A DNA stretch of 64,000 nucleotides from Deinococcus seoulensis (GTDB lineage: Bacteria > Deinococcota > Deinococci > Deinococcales > Deinococcaceae), in NCBI RefSeq assembly GCF_014648115.1, contig NZ_BMQM01000008.1, forward strand, positions 62,001 to 126,000. Direction: 5' to 3'. Below, in pieces: positions 58,634 to 64,000 of this stretch. The translations under genes and the position numbers were made by a program. The notes under the pieces are model-generated. The model was not told the DNA's origin. It worked only from the letters and a program-made list of their open reading frames with translations, and did not search any database. Each line of letters begins with the position of its first letter. The first letter of the stretch is position 1.

Positions 58634-61597
58634 TTAACCCGGCAGGGTGAAGGTCAGGGTGGTGCCCTCGCCGGGGGCGCTCTGCACGTCCAGGGTGCCG
58701 CCGGCCAGGGTCACGCGTTCGCGCAGGCCCAGCAGGCCCAGGTGTCCAGCCTGCGCCTGCGCGTGCGCCTGTTCGGTGGTAAAGCCCCGGCCGTCGTCGG
58801 TGATGGCGACCCGCACCCCGCCCTGTGGCGGCTCGCCGAAGGCCACGCGGATGGCGGCGGTGTGCGCGTGGGCATGCTTGTCGACGTTGTTCAGGGCTTC
58901 CTGCGCCAGCCGGAACACCGTGAGTTCCGTGGCGGGGCTCAGGCGGCGGTCGGCGCCGCTGACTTCCAGGCGGGTGGTGGTCAGGGCCTGCGTGGCCAGC
59001 CATTCCAGGGCCGGGAGCAGGCCCAGGTCGTCCAGGACGCTGGGGCGCAGGTTCCGCGCGAAGCGGCGCACGCCGTCGATGGCGGCGTTCAGGTCGAGCA
59101 GGATGTCGTCTGCGCGGGCTTTCTGTTCGCCGCTCAGGTCGCGGGCCAGTCTGGCCACGCGGCGGGTGGTGGCGGTCAGGACCTGCGCGGTGTCGTCGTG
59201 CAGTTCGCGGCTGATGCGGCGGCGTTCTTCCTCCTGCGCCTGCGTGAACAGGGTCAGGAAGCTGCGCAGTTCGCTCTGGCGGCTGGTGGCGGCCTCCAGC
59301 GCCTGTCCGCGTCGGGCGATCTCGTCGGCCAGGGTCTGCAGTTCGCTCAGGTCGCGGCTGACGGTCAGCACGCCGCGCCCGTGGTCCACGCTGCCCACCC
59401 GGACTTCCAGGTGGTACGGGCCGATGCGGATCTCGGCGCGGCTGCCGCTGGTGCGGGCCTGCGCGTCGGACCACGCGAGTTGCAGGGCCGCCTGCGTGTC
59501 GCGGGTGGGGAGGGTCAGGAGGTTCGCGCCGGTCAGCGGGCCGGTCAGGGGTTCCAGGAGGGTGCGGGCGGCCGGGTTGGCGTAGTCGATCACGCCGTGC
59601 GCGTCGCTGCTGATGATCAGGTCGTGCGCGCCCTCCGCGAGTTGCCGGTAGCGGGCTTCCTCGCGTTCCAGGGCGGCCAGCAGGCGTTCGCGGGTCAGGG
59701 TCTGCGCGATCTGGTCGGCCAGACTGCGGGCCAGTTGCAGGGTGCGGTCGCCCGGCGGGTCGCGGCCCGGATCATCGAAGTACAGGAATCCCAGGGGCGT
59801 GCGGGCGTCGGTCTGGGCGCTCAGCAGCGGGACGATCAGGGCGCTGCCCGCCACCGGCAGGGCGTAGCGGCGGGTCAGGGGGCGGGGGCCACGGCCCAGT
59901 TGTGCGCTCAGGTCGGCCAGTTCGGAGGCGTCCGGGAGGTGCAGGTTGTACGCCGCGCAGCGCGTCACCTGCCAGCCGTCCGGGCCGGGCGGGGGGTCGG
60001 CGAGGCTGCCGGTCGCGTCGGGGAACAGGGCCAGCAGGCCGCGTCCGGCGTGCAGGGTCAGGGTCGCCTCGCGGATCACGTCGCGCAGCGCAGCGTCGTC
60101 GGGTTGCCCCTGGGGGCGTTCGCCCAGCATGCGGCTGATGGCCAGCAGCGCCCCGGCCTCGCGTTCGCGCAGCTGCTCTTCCTCGTACAGGCGGGCGTTC
60201 TCGATGGCGAGGCCCGCCTGCGAGGCGAACACCCCGGCCAGTGCCAGGTCGTCACTGTCGAGCGGCAGCGGCGCCGTCCAGTACAGGGTGAGTGCGCCGA
60301 ACACGTTCGGACCGACCCGCAGCGGCAGGCTGACCACGCCCCGGTACGGGTAGGTGTGGGTGGCCAGCAGTTGCCGGGTGTAGCGGCTGCTGCCGCCGCC
60401 ACTCTCGGTCGTCAGGTCGCGCGCGGCGATCAGGGTGCCCTCCCCGACCGCGCGGCCCGTGACGCCCAGACCCACCTTGGCTTTCACGCGCAGCATGTAC
60501 TCGCTGCTCAGGCCGACCGCCGAGCGGATGTTGATGCTGCGGCCGTCCGGTTGTTTCTCGTACACGGCGGCGGCGTCCGCGCGGAACAGGGTCACGGCGC
60601 GTTCCAGCACGCGTTCCAGCGTCTCGCTGAGGTGCAGGCTGCCGGCCAGGGCCGCGCCGGCCTCGCGCAGCGCCTCGGCCGCCTCGCGTTTGCGGGTCTC
60701 GATGCCGTACAGGCGGGCGTTGTCGATGGCCAGCGCAGCCTGCTCGGCCAGGGCCAGCACGATGCGGGCGTCGTCCTCGGTGGCGGGCACCTGCTCGGTG
60801 GTGTCCACGTACAGCAGGCCCAGCGGTTGCCCGCGCGCGTTCAGCGGCGCGATGACGGCCGTTTCCGGGTTCAGTTCCCGCAGGCCGCGCGCCAGCGGCG
60901 ACTCGTGATCGCGGCCCCGCTCGAAGCGGATCGCCTCGCCCCGGCGGACCAGCGTCTCGAAGGTCACGGGGCCCACGCCGATCCCGCCCGTGAACGGCTG
61001 CGTGAACCCGTGCGTGAAGACCTCGCCGGTGCGTGCCCCGCCGTCGCTGAGTTCGCTGAACAGCGCCACGAACGCCCGCCGGAACCCCAGGGCCAGCGCG
61101 GCGCTCTGCGCGGTGACGGTCAGCACCTCGGACAGGTCCAGGCTGCCGCCCAGGCGGCGCATCAGGCCCTCGACGGTCTCGGCGATGCGTCCGTGGCCGC
61201 GCCGGGCCTCGCGGGCCTGCACGCCCTCGACGGCCAGCGCCAGCAGCGGCCCGGCGCCCAGCAGTGCGTGCAGGCCGTCCGGGTCGGCACCCACGAATTC
61301 CAGCACCCCGCACCCGAACGGCAGGGCCGCCAGCATCCCTTCGTGCAGCAGCGTGCCGCCGGTCAGGGCGTCTGCGGCGAGCGTGCCGTCACTGAGGGCC
61401 AGTCCGCGTCCCTCGGCCGCGACGGGCTGCAACTGCCCGTCCGTGACCACCCACACCTGCACGCCGTGCGCGTGCGTGACCCGGCAGGCGTACGCGGCCA
61501 GCAGCCCCGCGAACTGCGCGACCGTGGAGGCCGCCGACAGGCCGGGCGGCAGCGGGGGCAGCGCCACGCCCGCGCCCTGGGGCAGGTGACCGCTCAC
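58634..61597 (-). CDS. Multi-GAF sensor histidine kinase (NarL-type partner)
   Basis: A 987-residue soluble sensor. It has a degenerate N-terminal sensor part (about 1-125), then three GAF-type domains (about 145-305, 335-500, 520-690) separated by helical linkers such as [18 protein letters not shown], a PAS domain (about 700-820), a HisKA_3 dimerisation helix with the phospho-His [15 protein letters not shown], and HATPase_c ([33 protein letters not shown]). The signal may be redox or a small ligand. GTG at 61597 lies just before the response regulator stop (gap four bases); the longer frame upstream is a shadow. Confidence 0.92.
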   Translation of the reverse strand: MSGHLPQGAGVALPPLPPGLSAASTVAQFAGLLAAYACRVTHAHGVQVWVVTDGQLQPVAAEGRGLALSDGTLAADALTGGTLLHEGMLAALPFGCGVLEFVGADPDGLHALLGAGPLLALAVEGVQAREARRGHGRIAETVEGLMRRLGGSLDLSEVLTVTAQSAALALGFRRAFVALFSELSDGGARTGEVFTHGFTQPFTGGIGVGPVTFETLVRRGEAIRFERGRDHESPLARGLRELNPETAVIAPLNARGQPLGLLYVDTTEQVPATEDDARIVLALAEQAALAIDNARLYGIETRKREAAEALREAGAALAGSLHLSETLERVLERAVTLFRADAAAVYEKQPDGRSINIRSAVGLSSEYMLRVKAKVGLGVTGRAVGEGTLIAARDLTTESGGGSSRYTRQLLATHTYPYRGVVSLPLRVGPNVFGALTLYWTAPLPLDSDDLALAGVFASQAGLAIENARLYEEEQLREREAGALLAISRMLGERPQGQPDDAALRDVIREATLTLHAGRGLLALFPDATGSLADPPPGPDGWQVTRCAAYNLHLPDASELADLSAQLGRGPRPLTRRYALPVAGSALIVPLLSAQTDARTPLGFLYFDDPGRDPPGDRTLQLARSLADQIAQTLTRERLLAALEREEARYRQLAEGAHDLIISSDAHGVIDYANPAARTLLEPLTGPLTGANLLTLPTRDTQAALQLAWSDAQARTSGSRAEIRIGPYHLEVRVGSVDHGRGVLTVSRDLSELQTLADEIARRGQALEAATSRQSELRSFLTLFTQAQEEERRRISRELHDDTAQVLTATTRRVARLARDLSGEQKARADDILLDLNAAIDGVRRFARNLRPSVLDDLGLLPALEWLATQALTTTRLEVSGADRRLSPATELTVFRLAQEALNNVDKHAHAHTAAIRVAFGEPPQGGVRVAITDDGRGFTTEQAHAQAQAGHLGLLGLRERVTLAGGTLDVQSAPGEGTTLTFTLPG

Positions 61598-61601
61598 GCG
61601 C

Positions 61602-62288
61602 TCAGATGGTCTGCGGGTCGATCCAGCCGCGCTTGATGCCGTGCAGCACCGCCTCGGTACGGCTGCCCACGCCCAGCTTCGAGAAGATGTTCGCCAGGTG
61701 GACCTGCACGGTGCGCGGGCTGATCTCCAGGTCGCGGGCGATCTCCTTGTTGGTGCGGCCGGTCGCGGCGACCCGCAGGACTTCCAGTTCACGCGGGGAC
61801 AGGTCGTCCTCGGGCGGGGTGGGCGTGGTGTGCGCGCTGAAGCGTTCCAGGACCTTGCGGGCCACGCTGGGATGCAGGGCGCTCTCGCCCGCCGCGACGG
61901 CCCGCACGGCGCCCAGCAGGTCGTCCTCGCTGGCGTTCTTCAGCAGGTACCCGGCCGCTCCGGCTTCCAGCAGCGCGAACACGTACGCGTCGTCGTCGTA
62001 GCTGGTCAGGACGAGCACGCCCACGCCGGGCCGCTCGGCCTTGATGGCGCGCGTGGCGTCGATGCCGTTCATGCCGGGCATGCTGACGTCCATCAGGATC
62101 ACGTCCGGGTTCAGGGCGCGGGCCTTCACGATCGCTTCCTCGCCGCTGGCCGCCTCGCCGATCACGCGCAGGTCCGCCTCGGTTTCCAGCAGTTCGCGCG
62201 TGCCCTTGCGCACGACCGGGTGGTCGTCGACCAGCAGCAGCGTGATGGGGCGCGCAGCCCCGGATTCCAGCGTGTCGGCGTCAAGCAT
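61602..62288 (-). CDS. NarL/FixJ family response regulator
   Basis: A 228-residue response regulator. The receiver domain has the acidic pair in [13 protein letters not shown], the phospho-Asp in [13 protein letters not shown] and a conserved Thr/Lys pair (VLTSYDDD and YLLKNASED). A LuxR-type HTH follows ([39 protein letters not shown]). ATG at 62288 lies six bases after TATCCT (62300-62295), a leaderless start. The kinase gene follows directly. The regulon is unknown, though the neighbouring transport gene is a candidate. Confidence 0.95.
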   Translation of the reverse strand: MLDADTLESGAARPITLLLVDDHPVVRKGTRELLETEADLRVIGEAASGEEAIVKARALNPDVILMDVSMPGMNGIDATRAIKAERPGVGVLVLTSYDDDAYVFALLEAGAAGYLLKNASEDDLLGAVRAVAAGESALHPSVARKVLERFSAHTTPTPPEDDLSPRELEVLRVAATGRTNKEIARDLEISPRTVQVHLANIFSKLGVGSRTEAVLHGIKRGWIDPQTI

Positions 62289-62355
62289 ACGCGCAGGATA
62301 GTGCAAGACCCGGGTGCAGGACCCGCCCGTGCAAGGCCCCACCCGGAACGGCAGT

Positions 62356-62387
62356 GGGCCGCCACCCCACGCTGGGAGGAGCGGCCC
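62356..62387 (-). terminator. Terminator of the substrate-binding protein gene
   Basis: GGGCCGC (62356-62362) pairs with GCGGCCC (62381-62387), 24 bases downstream of the gene's stop on the minus strand. Confidence 0.6.
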
Positions 62388-62410
62388 GGTCTGTCCGGAG
62401 ATGCCGGGGG

Positions 62411-64000
<1,590 letters not shown>

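Noticed and set aside
58742..61636. 964-residue plus ORF opposite the histidine kinase
   Set aside because: Shadow of the kinase gene on the opposite strand; no start signal and no motif.

Overview
The window is GC-rich chromosomal DNA of a Deinococcus species. The evidence is a RecR, RecD2, SbcC/SbcD, SmpB and IF-3 set of the Deinococcus type, CoA-type Nudix and DUF4384/PEGA proteins, a GTG/TTG-rich start-codon habit, and a recurrent promoter layout in which a TANNNT -10 box ends 5-8 bases before the start codon (leaderless transcripts, known to be common in Deinococcus). No phage, plasmid, CRISPR or intact insertion sequence is present. Most of the window is core chromosome, punctuated by five copies of a ~133-bp MITE-like element.

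Layout. 1-4.6 kb (minus): smpB, a degenerate amidase, a GerMN protein and smc (cut by the left edge), partly joined by GTGA overlaps. 4.6-8 kb: an SDR oxidoreductase, small envelope proteins, then mazG and a CoA-type Nudix hydrolase. 8-11.7 kb: DUF4384/PEGA protein, LolC/E-like permease, 3D-domain protein with a long AT-rich leader. 11.7-15 kb (minus): division cluster mraZ-rsmH-ftsL-ftsI. 15-20.1 kb: DUF423 protein, RNase P RNA, RsuA/RluB pseudouridine synthase, truB, gatA. 20.3-25.2 kb: CAP lipoprotein, TPR protein, coaE, pyrG. 25.5-29.2 kb (minus): a four-gene type IV pilin-like operon. 29.4-36 kb: recD2, a 44-aa ORF, sbcD, sbcC. 36-41.6 kb: PIN/TRAM protein, tRNA-Cys and tRNA-Val, GDPD lipoprotein, DsbA-like protein, padR with a membrane partner. 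41.7-48.7 kb: thrS, PH-like protein, GNAT, secreted protein, DUF805, metallophosphoesterase, glutaredoxin, infC. 48.9-52.7 kb: glycogen debranching enzyme, NrtR-like regulator, ybaB-recR. 52.8-57.9 kb: an envelope glycan/glycolipid group (deacetylase, MFS, two glycosyltransferases, deacetylase-like/YkoP fusion). 58-64 kb: VOC protein, a NarL-type two-component system with a multi-GAF kinase, and a peptide-type ABC substrate-binding protein cut by the right edge.

Themes. The genes group into envelope and division functions, genome maintenance (smc, recD2, sbcCD, recR, ybaB) and translation/RNA (smpB, infC, thrS, truB, rnpB, tRNAs). The most unusual signals are the MITE family, two copies of which have the host gene's stop codon as one flank; a cell-wall amidase lacking all three zinc ligands; a probable AUA start for infC; heptanucleotide TGATGGN repeat tracts at gene ends; and a padR operator-like inverted repeat over its own start codon. 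No clearly new defence or biosynthetic system was found.
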